Shown here piece after piece: positions 1-8,397 of a DNA stretch of 64,000 nt. The notes under the pieces are model-generated. The model searched no databases. It saw only the letters and a program-made list of their open reading frames with translations, and was not told where the DNA came from. The stretch spans positions 1-64,000 of the forward strand of contig CAKNLK010000004.1 in NCBI GenBank assembly GCA_930989535.1, in the 5' to 3' direction. A program made the translations under genes and the position numbers. This stretch comes from an uncultured Clostridia bacterium. Lineage in GTDB: Bacteria; Bacillota; Clostridia; Christensenellales; Borkfalkiaceae. The number at the start of each line of letters is the position of its first letter. The stretch's first letter is position 1.

Positions 1-60
1 TTCTCGCCCTTTAGGGCTTCTTAAAGCCCCCACTTTAGTGGGGGATAGTTACTGCGTTCG
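1..60. other. Possible right end of an IS200/IS605-type element (edge)
   Basis: Two adjacent hairpins are visible: GCCCTTTAGGGC (6-17) and a perfect 8-bp stem CCCCCACT/AGTGGGGG (27-44) followed by ATAGTTACTG. A GC-rich hairpin of this form followed by TAGTT resembles the 3' end of IS605-family tnpB elements and their guide RNA. The transposase gene would lie left of the window, so this is an inference from resemblance only; an ordinary terminator is the alternative. Confidence 0.3.
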
Positions 61-122
61 GCGGAACAAGCAGTTTAGCGGTATATTTTCTTAGAATATG
101 CGCTGTTTTTATATAACAAACA

Positions 123-151
123 TTGACATTTATGAATATATTTGTTATAAT
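123..151 (+). promoter_or_regulatory. Consensus sigma-A promoter
   Basis: TTGACA (123-128), a 17-nt spacer, TATAAT (146-151). It drives the surface protein gene at 300. The roughly 140-nt leader holds the palindrome AAAAGGAGGCCTCCTTTT near 207-224, which contains a self-paired SD-like sequence, and a second hairpin with arms CTTTACGGC/GCCGTAAAG. The leader may therefore be regulated; no known riboswitch was recognised. Confidence 0.8.
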
Positions 152-299
152 CATGCTGACTGTTTTTTCATATAATATATTTCAATTTGCGCGCCAGCAA
201 AACTCAAAAGGAGGCCTCCTTTTCTTTACGGCAAAAAGCCGTAAAGAAAGCGGTTATATGCCTGCAAAGCTGTGACGAGAATTGGAAAAAGGAGCAGAG

Positions 300-2237
300 A
301 TGAGAAAGAAGATAGTTTTGACTTCGCTGTTGACGGTGGCGATGTGCCTGAGCCTGATAGTGGGCGCAACGTTCGCGCTGTTCGGGAGCGAATCGAAAAA
401 GAACATCGCGGTGACGAGCGGTAAAATCGACGTGTCGGCAAAGATAGTATCGCTCGATACATATTCGCGCGGCACGGCGACGCAAAACGGAGAGTTCGCC
501 AACGGCGGCAGTGCGGAAATCGACGCGGACAACGCGGGGGTTATCGTCGACAGGATGTCGCCCGGGGATAAAATCGTCGTAAAAATCGACGTGGAAAACA
601 ACTCGAACATCGCATATCGCCAGCGGGCAACGCTGAAGTTTGAGCGCGGCACGGAAGACTTTTTCGGCCAGCTGGTCGTCGGCGTCAGCGAAGACGGCGG
701 GGAATACGATTATTTCAGCAGCTACGCGACGGAATGGACGTATCACGAGGCGAATACGACGGGAACGCCGGAAGTCAGCTCGATGTATATCTCCGTCGAA
801 CTTCCCGAATACGTGAGCGAAAATTGGCAGGATAAGAGCTGCGACATCACGTTTGCGGTGGAGGCAATCCAGGGCAATGCCACAACGGAAGGGGAAGAGT
901 CGCGCAAAGTCTATCTGGTGGAAGACCAGGCTGCGTTGGAAGAAGTGCTCGGCAAGATGCAGGACGAGGAGACGGTGGTGCTGAGCGGCGGAGCATGGGA
1001 AGAAGCGGAAATCTCGTATGATGACGACCGCACGATATATGTGCGCGGGTATAAGGTAAACAAGCTCACCGTCGACGCGCCGGCGGGCGAAGTGCACTAT
1101 TACAACGATGCGGAGGAAATCATCGGGGAGGCGTTGGCAGGCGAATCGCTGCACGTGTACGGAAACGTCGGCACCGTAACCGTCAAACGCGGCCATGCGG
1201 TGATGGAAGCGGGCGCAAGCGCGGAGAAGATATCCGTCGTGCCGGCGGAGGGCGCCGCGGCGCAAATCGACGTTGCGGCGGGCGCGGAGGTGCAGAGCAT
1301 TTCCGTGGACGCGGCGGCGGGCACCAAGGCGGAGGTTTCGGTTGCCGAAGGTGCAAGCGTTCCCGAAATGACTGTTACGGGCGATGGCGAAATAACGCTC
1401 AGCGGCGAGGTCGAACGTACAATCGACGTATGGACGGAGGAAGCGCTGCGCGGGGCGCTGGGCGTCAGCGGAACGGTGACGCTGCGCGCGGATATCGAAA
1501 CGGCTGACGAGTTGAAATTTTTGTGCGACGCTGCGTTGGATTTGAACGGCCATACGCTTACGGTCGCCGGCGGGACAAAGGCTATCAAATCGAGCGGCGG
1601 CAAAACGCTCACTGTGCAGGGGAACGGCACCGTTTACGGTGCATTGTATGCGGATAAATTGTTCAATAACGGTAGCACGCTGATTGTCAATGCCGGGGAG
1701 AACTTTTCCGTGCAGTCTTCTTCGGAAAGTGGTTGGGCCGTTTACGGGGCACAAAATACGGATATCACGCTCAACGGCGGAACATACAGTGTCAGAAATA
1801 TCAAAGGTACGGCTGGTATTGTCCATTCCCTCGGGAAGTCGTTGGAAATCAATGATGCGACCGTCAATGTAACTGCGGAATCGGTGATGAACGCATACGG
1901 CATTTATTCGAACGCGGCGGAGACGTATTTGAATGACGCCACGGTCAACGCAAAATACAGCAGGGCCGTTTATTTGAACAACTCTTTGGGGAAAACGGTA
2001 ATCCGCGGCGGTTCGTTCACGACGGATAAATATACGACCAACTTCGTTATTAACCCGACGATTGATTATAAAGGGACGCTGGATATTTCGGGGGCAACGA
2101 TAATGCGCGTGGGCGTCGGCATTTTATATTCAAGGACTGGGGCAACGAAAGTGGAAGGGCTTACCGAAAGCAGCCTCACCTTTGTACCGTATGGAGACTC
2201 GGCGGCAGATTTTCTGAATATTGACGTAAAAAAATAA
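300..2237 (+). CDS. SipW-dependent (TasA/camelysin-type) surface protein
   Basis: Secreted surface protein of 645 aa. The N-terminus (MRKKIVLTSLL..., hydrophobic core, then GATFALF) is the signature of SipW-processed TasA/camelysin-family signal peptides. Residues about 30-200 match the TasA-like beta domain (conserved NIAVTSGKIDV start). The middle is Ala/Gly/Glu-rich. The C-terminal third has repeated short beta-strand units (LNGGTYSV, LNDATVNA, IRGGSFTT) suggesting a right-handed beta-helix. The start at 300 is chosen because AAAAAGGAG precedes it; an upstream in-frame ATG at 282 overlaps that site. No SipW peptidase gene is nearby. A fibre or adhesin role is inferred. Confidence 0.8.
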   Translation: MRKKIVLTSLLTVAMCLSLIVGATFALFGSESKKNIAVTSGKIDVSAKIVSLDTYSRGTATQNGEFANGGSAEIDADNAGVIVDRMSPGDKIVVKIDVENNSNIAYRQRATLKFERGTEDFFGQLVVGVSEDGGEYDYFSSYATEWTYHEANTTGTPEVSSMYISVELPEYVSENWQDKSCDITFAVEAIQGNATTEGEESRKVYLVEDQAALEEVLGKMQDEETVVLSGGAWEEAEISYDDDRTIYVRGYKVNKLTVDAPAGEVHYYNDAEEIIGEALAGESLHVYGNVGTVTVKRGHAVMEAGASAEKISVVPAEGAAAQIDVAAGAEVQSISVDAAAGTKAEVSVAEGASVPEMTVTGDGEITLSGEVERTIDVWTEEALRGALGVSGTVTLRADIETADELKFLCDAALDLNGHTLTVAGGTKAIKSSGGKTLTVQGNGTVYGALYADKLFNNGSTLIVNAGENFSVQSSSESGWAVYGAQNTDITLNGGTYSVRNIKGTAGIVHSLGKSLEINDATVNVTAESVMNAYGIYSNAAETYLNDATVNAKYSRAVYLNNSLGKTVIRGGSFTTDKYTTNFVINPTIDYKGTLDISGATIMRVGVGILYSRTGATKVEGLTESSLTFVPYGDSAADFLNIDVKK

Positions 2238-2301
2238 AGGCAGGAAAGCCCGCGCCGCAATACATCGGCGGTGCGGCAAAATGCAGGCAAAAATTCAAAG
2301 G

Positions 2302-2327
2302 GAGTCCGGCAGGTGCCGGGCTCTTTT
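2302..2327 (+). terminator. Rho-independent terminator
   Basis: Stem GAGTCCGGC/GCCGGGCTC (one G-T pair) with a 4-nt loop, then TTTT. It lies 65 nt after the surface protein stop. Confidence 0.7.
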
Positions 2328-2532
2328 CCTATGCGGAAAACAGCGGCCGAACTTGCAGGGTAGGGAGGGGCGAGGCCGCGCGGCGAAAACGGAAATGCGG
2401 GGCCTTTCCTGCGGGCGCCTGCATTTTCTTTACAAATTTATTACATTTGCCCCCGAAAAATCAAAAAAATCGTGAAACTTCGGTGCTATAATAATAGAAG
2501 TAAGAAAAAATGTTGTCACGGAGGAAAAAGGT

Positions 2533-3387
2533 ATGCCGTCTACATACGCGCACTACAAATTCGGTAAAACCGTTTTGGAGCAATATCCCGCCCCGCTCGC
2601 GAAAATCGTCCGCGAGCATCGGCAGCTGTACAACATCGGGCTGCACGGGCCGGATATTCTTTTTTATTACAGGGCATTGACGAACAACCCCGTCAACGCG
2701 GTCGGTTTCGGCATGCACGCAAAGCCCGCGCGCGAGTTCTTCGCCCCTGCAAAGCAGGCGTATGCCGCCGCCGAAGACAAGGGCGCCGCGCTCGCCTATC
2801 TGTTGGGCTTCGTCTGCCACTTCGCGCTCGATTCCGCCTGCCACGGCTATATCGAAAACAAAATCGCCGTTTCGGGCGTCACCCACACGGAAATCGAGAG
2901 CGAGTTCGACCGCTCCCTGCTCTTACAGGACGGGCGCGAGCCGCTGTCGGCAAAGCTCACCTATCACATCGTGCCGAGCGAAAAAAATGCGCGCGTTATC
3001 GCGCCCTTTTTTGCGGGCGTAAGCGCAAAGCAGGTGCAAAAGGCGCTGCGCTCCATGCTCTTTTACAACGAGCTTCTGCGCGCCCCGCACCAGCCCAAGC
3101 GCGGGTTCGTGCGGCTGTGCCTGCGCCTGACCGGCAATTTCAAGGAGATGCACGGCATGATGCTTGCCAAACAGCCCATTCCCGCCTGCGAGGACAGCTG
3201 CCTGCGCCTTTCCAAGCTGATGGACAAGGCGGTCGGGCGGTGCGTGTTTCTTTCCGAAAACGTCGCCGCGTATGTCAAAGGGGAAGAGGAACTTTTGCCC
3301 GAGTTCAACAAAACGTTCGGCCCGCCCGAAAACTGGCGGGATATTCCCGTTCTGCCGCTCAAGGAGGAACAATCGTATGAAGTTTAA
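2533..3387 (+). CDS. Zinc-dependent phospholipase C-like protein
   Basis: A 284-aa protein with the family signature of the prokaryotic Zn-dependent phospholipase C group: MPSTYAHYKFG at the N-terminus, IGLHGPDILFYY near residue 40, then GMHAKPAREFF and FVCHFALDSACHGYIE, which supply the His/Asp ligands expected for the metal site. No signal peptide is visible, so it is probably cytoplasmic. SD GGAGG precedes the ATG, and a TATAAT box lies at 2487-2492. Its last 11 nt overlap the MFS gene, so the two are co-translated. The real substrate of this bacterial group is not established. Confidence 0.75.
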   Translation: MPSTYAHYKFGKTVLEQYPAPLAKIVREHRQLYNIGLHGPDILFYYRALTNNPVNAVGFGMHAKPAREFFAPAKQAYAAAEDKGAALAYLLGFVCHFALDSACHGYIENKIAVSGVTHTEIESEFDRSLLLQDGREPLSAKLTYHIVPSEKNARVIAPFFAGVSAKQVQKALRSMLFYNELLRAPHQPKRGFVRLCLRLTGNFKEMHGMMLAKQPIPACEDSCLRLSKLMDKAVGRCVFLSENVAAYVKGEEELLPEFNKTFGPPENWRDIPVLPLKEEQSYEV

Positions 3388-4777
3388 GATGTCTCCGCTC
3401 GAAAAGAAGTGGGTGCTCTACGACGTGGGCAACTCCGCGTTCACCCTGCTCGTTTCCACGCTGCTGCCCATCTTTTTCAACACCATCGCCGCGGGGGCGG
3501 GCGTGTCCGATTCCGACTATCTCGCCTGGTGGGCGTACGCCACGAGCATCTCGACGGCGATCGTCGCCGTGCTCGGCCCGACGCTCGGCACCCTGTCCGA
3601 TTTGCGCGGCGCGCGGAAAAAGATTTTTTCCGCGTCCATTTTAGTCGGCGCGCTCGGCTGCGCGGTGCTCGGGTTCGTGCAGCATTGGATATGGTTTTTG
3701 GTGCTGTTCGTGCTCGCCAAGTCCGGCTATCAGCTCAGCCTCGTCGTCTATGATTCCATGCTTTGCGACGTTTCTTCGCGCGAGCGCATGGACGAAGTGT
3801 CCTCCCGCGGCTATGCGTGGGGGTACATCGGCAGCTGTATCCCGTTCATCCTCACCATCGTCGTATACGTTTTGTACGAGATGGTCGGCGTTTTACAGCT
3901 TATGCCCGCCATGATACTCGTCTTTCTCATCGTCGCCGTGTGGTGGGTTGCCTGCTCCTTCCCGCTGTGGAAGAATTACGAGCAGAAACACTGCGTCGAG
4001 CCGGGCGCGCACCCCGTGCGCACGGGCTTTAAAAACCTTGGCGGAATTTTCCGCGAGCTCGGCCGCAACAAGCGCATCCTGTTCTTCCTGCTCGCCTTCT
4101 TTTTCTTCATCGACGGCGTGTATACGATTATCGACATGGCGACCGCCTACGGCACCTCGCTGGGGCTGAATACGGTCAGCCTCGTCATCGCCCTGCTCGT
4201 CACGCAGGTGGTGGCGTTCCCCGCGGCGATTTTATTGGGCATGCTCTCGCGCAAGGTAAAGTCGGAATACCTCATCATGGCGAGCATCATCGCCTACTTT
4301 TTCATCACCGTGTACGCCGTTTTCCTCGACCAGGAATACGAATTCTGGATTCTCGCGGTGTGCGTGGGGCTGTTCCAGGGCACCATTCAGGCGATGAGCC
4401 GCTCCTATTACGCAAAAATCATCCCGCACGAAAAGGCGGGCGAATACTTCGGCGTGTACGACATCTTCGGCAAGGGCGCGGCATTCATGGGCACCCTGCT
4501 CGTCGGCGGCGTCACCGATATCTCCAACAACCAGAGCATCGGCGTCGCGGCGCTGTCCGTGATGTTCCTCATCGGACTGGCGTTCTTTATCGTCGCCATC
4601 CGCTGCAAATCCCCCGCGGCTCCCGCGGAAGGGGAAAAAGCGGAAGGGGAGGAAAAAACCGCCGGGGCGGAGGATACGGCAGGAGCGGCGATGTTGGCGG
4701 CGGCAACGGAAACCGCCGAAGCGGAAACGGCCGCCGTGCAGGCGGGTTCGCCGCCGGCGGATATCTCCGCGCAATAG
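3377..4777 (+). CDS. MFS transporter, UMF1/Atg22-like
   Basis: A 466-aa polytopic membrane protein with about 12 hydrophobic segments. The N-terminal motif WVLYDVGNSAFTLL is characteristic of the UMF1 (Atg22-like) branch of the major facilitator superfamily. The MFS loop motif appears as LSDLRGARKK. The start at 3377 is chosen because AAGGAGG lies 8 nt upstream. The final roughly 50 residues (Ala/Glu-rich, AEGEKAEGEEKTAG...) form a soluble low-complexity tail that the family normally lacks. It is translationally coupled to the preceding phospholipase-like gene. The transported compound is unknown; amino acids are a family-based guess. Confidence 0.8.
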   Translation: MKFKMSPLEKKWVLYDVGNSAFTLLVSTLLPIFFNTIAAGAGVSDSDYLAWWAYATSISTAIVAVLGPTLGTLSDLRGARKKIFSASILVGALGCAVLGFVQHWIWFLVLFVLAKSGYQLSLVVYDSMLCDVSSRERMDEVSSRGYAWGYIGSCIPFILTIVVYVLYEMVGVLQLMPAMILVFLIVAVWWVACSFPLWKNYEQKHCVEPGAHPVRTGFKNLGGIFRELGRNKRILFFLLAFFFFIDGVYTIIDMATAYGTSLGLNTVSLVIALLVTQVVAFPAAILLGMLSRKVKSEYLIMASIIAYFFITVYAVFLDQEYEFWILAVCVGLFQGTIQAMSRSYYAKIIPHEKAGEYFGVYDIFGKGAAFMGTLLVGGVTDISNNQSIGVAALSVMFLIGLAFFIVAIRCKSPAAPAEGEKAEGEEKTAGAEDTAGAAMLAAATETAEAETAAVQAGSPPADISAQ

Positions 4778-4841
4778 CGGCTTGCGCCGATTTATTACAA
4801 CTTTCAAACAAATTTTGCAAAATTTTTAGAAAAGTATGCGC

Positions 4842-5124
4842 TATAATAAAAGCATAGTTGTAAGCTCATACGCGGGCGGGTGCCGCGGCGAGGAAAATCG
4901 CGCGGTCTGCCGCCGCTGAAATAAGGGGTGTACCGCGGCGCGGGCGTACGATGCGCCTTGCTGCGGCGGTAACGCGCGGAAGGGGGAAAAGGCCTCCGCG
5001 CTTCGCCCGCGGGGGTGCCGCCTGCGCGGCGCTTCCCGCCTCCTTCTCTTTTATTTGCTCACACTCAGACAACTTTTTCTTACGGTACCCGCCGCGCAAG
5101 TCTTGCGCGGCGGGTATCGCTTTT
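4842..5124 (+). ncRNA. Candidate noncoding transcript (rod-like, GC-rich)
   Basis: The 484-nt gap between the MFS gene and ruvX has no credible ORF. It holds a TATAAT box (4842-4847) and a strong hairpin (5086-5116, 14-bp stem, then TCGCTTTT). Between them the two halves can fold back on each other: GGCGGG near 4875 pairs with CCCGCC near 5035, and TGCCGCCGC pairs with GCGGCGGTA. A 6S-like rod is possible, but in DNA this GC-rich chance pairing is frequent. It may instead be only a terminator region for the MFS gene. Confidence 0.3.
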
Positions 5125-5178
5125 GTGTGAAGAAACGGGGAAAGTTTTGCTTTGCCGCGGAATTTTTCGGGAAAATTG

Positions 5179-5207
5179 TGGACGGCGCGGGCAGAATATG
5201 GTATACT
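5179..5207 (+). promoter_or_regulatory. Promoter of ruvX fusion gene
   Basis: An extended -10 (TGG-TATACT, 5202-5207) follows the weak -35 TGGACG (5179-5184) at a 17-nt spacing, 55 nt before the start codon. Confidence 0.5.
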
Positions 5208-5261
5208 GATAGCGCTACGGCGGAAAAAGATTCGCCGCGGCGAATAAAGTCGGGAGAAGTT

Positions 5262-6110
5262 ATGGAAAAGCGAATAATCGCGTTCGATATCGGCGATAAA
5301 AGAATAGGCGTTGCCGCGAGCGACCCGTTCAACACCTTTGCCCTGCCAGGAGAAACCTACTTCCGCACGAAGAGCGCTGCGGCAGACGCGGAGGCGCTCG
5401 CCGCCATTGTCCGCGAAAAGGGCGCGGGGCTCATCGTCTGCGGCCTGCCCGTCAATTTCGACGGCACCGATTCGGTGCAGACGGAAAAGACGCGCCGCTT
5501 TGTCGAACTTCTGCGCCAAAAGACGGACGTTCCCGTCGTGTTCGAGGACGAGCGCTTCACCACCATGGAGGCGGAGCGGGTGCTCATCGCGGGGGGCGTG
5601 CGGCGGGAGAACCGCAAACAATCGGTAGACAGCATTGCCGCTTCCTATATTCTGGAAGGGTATTTGAATAAAATCAACAAAGAAAGGAGCGATACCATGA
5701 GCGAAGAAAAGAAACTGCACGAGGAAGGCTGCGACTGCGAAGACTGCGCCGACGAAGAAGTGAACGTCGTCGAATTGATTGACGACCAGGGCAAAACGCA
5801 TAAGTGCTACCACATCGGCACCATCGAGTACAAGAACCGGTGGTTCGCCTTTTTCCAGCCCGCGGACGAGGAAGACGAGGAGAGCGAGGAAGAGGAAGTC
5901 ACCATTCTGGAGATCGTCGGCGAAGAGGGCGAGGAAGAGCTTGTCCCCGTCGAGGACGACAAGCTCCTGGACGAAGTGTTCGACGAGTTCTGCCGCGTGA
6001 TGGAAGAGGACGACGATGCGGACGAAGCGGCGTCTTTGGACACCGACTACGAGGAAGGCTGCGGCTGCGGCTGCAAGAACCACGACCACAAGAAAGGCTC
6101 TCAAAAATAA
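5262..6110 (+). CDS. ruvX: RuvX/YqgF nuclease fused in frame to a DUF1292 protein
   Basis: Residues 1 to about 140 are a complete RuvX (YqgF, putative Holliday junction resolvase or 16S pre-rRNA nuclease): IIAFDIGDKRIGVA, GLPVNFDG and FEDERFTT carry the RNase H-fold acidic residues, ending SVDSIAASYILEGYL. The frame runs on without a stop into a DUF1292 protein (EEVNVVELIDDQGK..., acidic middle, C-terminal GCGCGCKNHDHK). The junction contains AAAGGAG (5684-5690) and an in-frame ATG (5697), the expected start of a separate yrzB-type gene. Two products are likely: a 282-aa fusion and a free 137-aa DUF1292 protein. Confidence 0.85.
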   Translation: MEKRIIAFDIGDKRIGVAASDPFNTFALPGETYFRTKSAAADAEALAAIVREKGAGLIVCGLPVNFDGTDSVQTEKTRRFVELLRQKTDVPVVFEDERFTTMEAERVLIAGGVRRENRKQSVDSIAASYILEGYLNKINKERSDTMSEEKKLHEEGCDCEDCADEEVNVVELIDDQGKTHKCYHIGTIEYKNRWFAFFQPADEEDEESEEEEVTILEIVGEEGEEELVPVEDDKLLDEVFDEFCRVMEEDDDADEAASLDTDYEEGCGCGCKNHDHKKGSQK

Positions 6111-6114
6111 TAGG

Positions 6115-6308
6115 CTCGCGAAAATCTCGGCGAGCTGACGCCTACGATTTTCTGCGATTGTAGGGGAAACCCGAGCGGTTTTCCCCTCGCGGCGGCATAT
6201 TCAGGGGCACGCATATTGCTATAATGCCGCCGCTTCACCCTTTCTGTGAGCCGAGGTATCGGCAAATTGAGTGCAAGAGCAAAAAAGCGTGGTTTTTGCT
6301 CTTGCGAG
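6115..6308 (-). repeat. Structured RNA-like intergenic element, copy A1
   Basis: Read on the minus strand: P1 hairpin (6269-6308) with stem GCAAGAGCAAAAA and hexaloop CCACGC; P2; GGGTGAA; P3 stem GGCGGCAT/ATGCCGCC (6191-6233) closing a loop with ATATGCGTGCCCC; P4 with GGGGAAA/TTTCCCC; 3' hairpin with loop TCAGCT. The 3' hairpin begins 4 nt after the ruvX fusion stop. It is head-to-head with copy A2. Confidence 0.85.
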
Positions 6309-6324
6309 AATTTATTTATAAATC

Positions 6325-6541
6325 ACTCGCGCAAGCAAAACCGCGCTTTTGCGATAGCGCACCTGCATTTGCGCGTAAGCGCTTTCGCAGGTAAGGTGAA
6401 GCCGCGCGATTTTGTAATATGCGTGCTCTTAATTATCGCGCGGCGAGGAAAACTCCGACGGTCAGCGGCTTTGCCGCGTGCCGTGGGGTTGTCCTTAATC
6501 TCACGGAAAAAAGTTTTATCAGCTTAAAACTTTTTTCGTGA
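6325..6541 (+). repeat. Structured RNA-like intergenic element, copy A2
   Basis: P1 (6325-6362) with loop CCGCGC; P3 is a perfect 10-bp stem GCCGCGCGAT/ATCGCGCGGC (6401-6410 with 6435-6444) closing a loop with AATATGCGTGCTCTTAA; P4 as GAGGAAAAC...GTTGTCCT; 3' hairpin with an A/T-rich stem and loop TCAGCT (6500-6541). A TATAAA box (6317-6322) shared with A1 precedes P1. The element ends just before the rpsB promoter. Confidence 0.85.
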
Positions 6542-6551
6542 ATATTTTCGC

Positions 6552-6580
6552 TTGCCAAAAACAAGCAGTTGTGCTAAAAT
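6552..6580 (+). promoter_or_regulatory. rpsB promoter
   Basis: TTGCCA (6552-6557), 17-nt spacer, TAAAAT (6575-6580). It begins 11 nt after element A2 ends. The roughly 110-nt leader contains an inverted repeat (CCCGCC/GGCGGG near 6636-6660). Confidence 0.7.
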
Positions 6581-6698
6581 AGTAAGGCTATAAATTCACA
6601 CCCCGCGCGCGTCGCTTTTCCGTTCCCGCCAAAATCCCATTCGGGCGGGCAAAAAGCGGGCCAAACGCAACGGGGGAGGAAGAAACGGAGGAATTTTT

Positions 6699-7484
6699 AT
6701 GGCAGTTATCACTATGAAGCAGCTCCTCGAAGCAGGGGTGCACTTCGGTCACCAGACCAGGAAATGGAACCCGAAGATGAAAAAGTACATCTTCGCCGCC
6801 CGCAACGACATCCACATCATCGACCTGCAGCTCACCGTCGGCCTCGTCGAAAAGGCGTACAACTTCGTCGTCGACACCGTTAAAGCCGGCAAGAGCATCC
6901 TGTTCGTCGGCACCAAAAAGCAGGCGCAGGAAGCCATCAAGGAAGAGGCTGAACGCTGCGGTCAGTTCTACATCAATTCCCGCTGGCTGGGCGGCACGCT
7001 CACCAACTTCAAAACCATCCGTTCCCGCATCGACCGCCTCAACAGGCTGGAGAAGATGGAGGAGAACGGCGAATTCGACCTTCTGCCCAAAAAGGAAGTT
7101 CTGGGCCTGAAAAAGGAAATGGCGAAATTGCAGGCGAACCTCGGCGGTATCAAGGAGATGAAAACGCTCCCCGGCGCCATGTTCGTCGTCGACCCGCACA
7201 ACGAGGATATCGCCGTGCAGGAAGCGCGCAAGCTGCACATCCCCATCGTCGCCATCACCGATACCAACTGCGACCCTGACCTTATCGACTATGTAATCCC
7301 CGGCAACGACGACGCGATTCGCGCGGTCAAACTGCTCTCGGGCGTCATCGCGAACGCGGTCATCGAGGCGAACCAGGGCGAGGCGGTCAACGCGGAAATG
7401 CAGCAGGCGGCGGAGGAAGTTCCCGCCGAGTCGATTGAAGAAGTCGTAGAAGCGGCGGAAGAAGTGCCCGCCGACGCGGAGTAA
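6699..7484 (+). CDS. rpsB: 30S ribosomal protein S2
   Basis: A 261-aa S2 protein of the small subunit. Diagnostic motifs in order: [84 protein letters not shown] and the [14 protein letters not shown] loop. Length is usual for the family, with an acidic Glu/Ala-rich C-terminal tail. Start chosen by GGAGG 7 nt upstream. It forms the classic rpsB-tsf operon with the next gene, 44 nt downstream, ending in a shared terminator. Confidence 0.98.
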   Translation: MAVITMKQLLEAGVHFGHQTRKWNPKMKKYIFAARNDIHIIDLQLTVGLVEKAYNFVVDTVKAGKSILFVGTKKQAQEAIKEEAERCGQFYINSRWLGGTLTNFKTIRSRIDRLNRLEKMEENGEFDLLPKKEVLGLKKEMAKLQANLGGIKEMKTLPGAMFVVDPHNEDIAVQEARKLHIPIVAITDTNCDPDLIDYVIPGNDDAIRAVKLLSGVIANAVIEANQGEAVNAEMQQAAEEVPAESIEEVVEAAEEVPADAE

Positions 7485-7528
7485 TTCCCGGCGGATTTGA
7501 GAGAAATAACACGGAGGAATTCAGATAT

Positions 7529-8188
7529 ATGGCTATCACGGCAAGTGACGTAAACGCGCTGCGCCAGAAGACGGGCGTAGGCATGATGGATTGCAAAAAG
7601 GCCCTGACCGAAGCGAACGGCGACATGGATAAGGCCGTCGAAATTCTGCGCGAAAAGGGCATGGCGACCGCCGCGAAGAAAGCGGGGCGCATCGCCGCGG
7701 AAGGCATCGTCGACAGCTACATTCACATGGGCGGCAAGGTCGGCGTTCTGGTCGAAGTCAACTGCGAGACGGACTTCGTCGCGCGCGGAGACCAGTTTAA
7801 AGAACTCGTGCACGACATCGCGCTGCAAATCGCGGCGGCGAAACCCCTGTACGTGACCAAGGAGGAAGTTCCCGCCGAGGTTTTGGAAGAGGAGAAGAAG
7901 ATTCTCAAAGTGCAGGCCATGAACGAGGGCAAACCCGAAGCCATCGCCGAAAAGATGGTCGCGGGCCGCATCAAAAAGTACTACGAGGATTTCTGCCTGC
8001 TCGAACAGCCGTTCGTGAAGGATTCGTCCAAGACCATCAACCAGCTGATCACCGAGGCGATCGCGTCTATCGGCGAAAAGATTACGGTTCGCCGCTTCGC
8101 GCGCTTCGAGATGGGCGAGGGCATCGAAAAGAAGAAGGACGACCTCGCAGAGGAAGTCGAAAAACAAGTTTCCAAGATGAAAGGTTAA
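7529..8188 (+). CDS. tsf: Elongation factor Ts
   Basis: A 219-aa guanine-nucleotide exchange factor for EF-Tu. The N-terminal UBA-like domain [24 protein letters not shown] and the core motif [29 protein letters not shown] contain the TDFV residues that contact EF-Tu. It is the short form (one core subdomain plus coiled region) typical of Bacillota, not the roughly 280-aa proteobacterial length. An AGGAATT site precedes the start. Second gene of the rpsB-tsf operon. Confidence 0.98.
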   Translation: MAITASDVNALRQKTGVGMMDCKKALTEANGDMDKAVEILREKGMATAAKKAGRIAAEGIVDSYIHMGGKVGVLVEVNCETDFVARGDQFKELVHDIALQIAAAKPLYVTKEEVPAEVLEEEKKILKVQAMNEGKPEAIAEKMVAGRIKKYYEDFCLLEQPFVKDSSKTINQLITEAIASIGEKITVRRFARFEMGEGIEKKKDDLAEEVEKQVSKMKG

Positions 8189-8207
8189 AACCGAAGCAAA
8201 AACGGCA

Positions 8208-8240
8208 GGGCACACAATTGAGCGTTGTGTGCCCTTTTTT
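8208..8240 (+). terminator. rpsB-tsf terminator
   Basis: Perfect 10-bp stem GGGCACACAA/TTGTGTGCCC, 7-nt loop, then TTTTTT, 19 nt after the tsf stop. Confidence 0.92.
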
Positions 8241-8397
8241 CAAAACCCGCGCGGCAGAGCGCGCGCCGCGGGCGGAAAGCTGAGGGCTCTCCGCGGTATC
8301 CAATCGGGCGCGCTTTGGCATAGTGCGGCGGGCTTTCCATAAAAATTTTCGGCGCGCCGGCAGGCTGCGCCGCATACAATAATCTCATGGGGGCGGC

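Noticed and set aside
207-300. c-di-GMP or other riboswitch in the leader of the surface protein
   Set aside because: GCAAAGC and two hairpins are present, but the order of conserved blocks does not fit the known c-di-GMP classes.
204-1826. A 540-codon open frame on the minus strand opposite the SipW-type protein
   Set aside because: It has no recognisable domain, is Arg/His-rich as antisense frames of GC-rich genes are, and the plus strand has a clear signal peptide, SD and promoter.
1684-1872. Small plus-strand frame of 62 codons inside the surface protein gene
   Set aside because: It lies in another frame within a well-supported gene and has no SD or family match.
6115-6541. Element pair A1/A2 considered as a MITE with terminal inverted repeats
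   Set aside because: The inverted arrangement is two complete copies head to head; other loci have single or tandem copies, so the inverted ends are not a property of the element itself.
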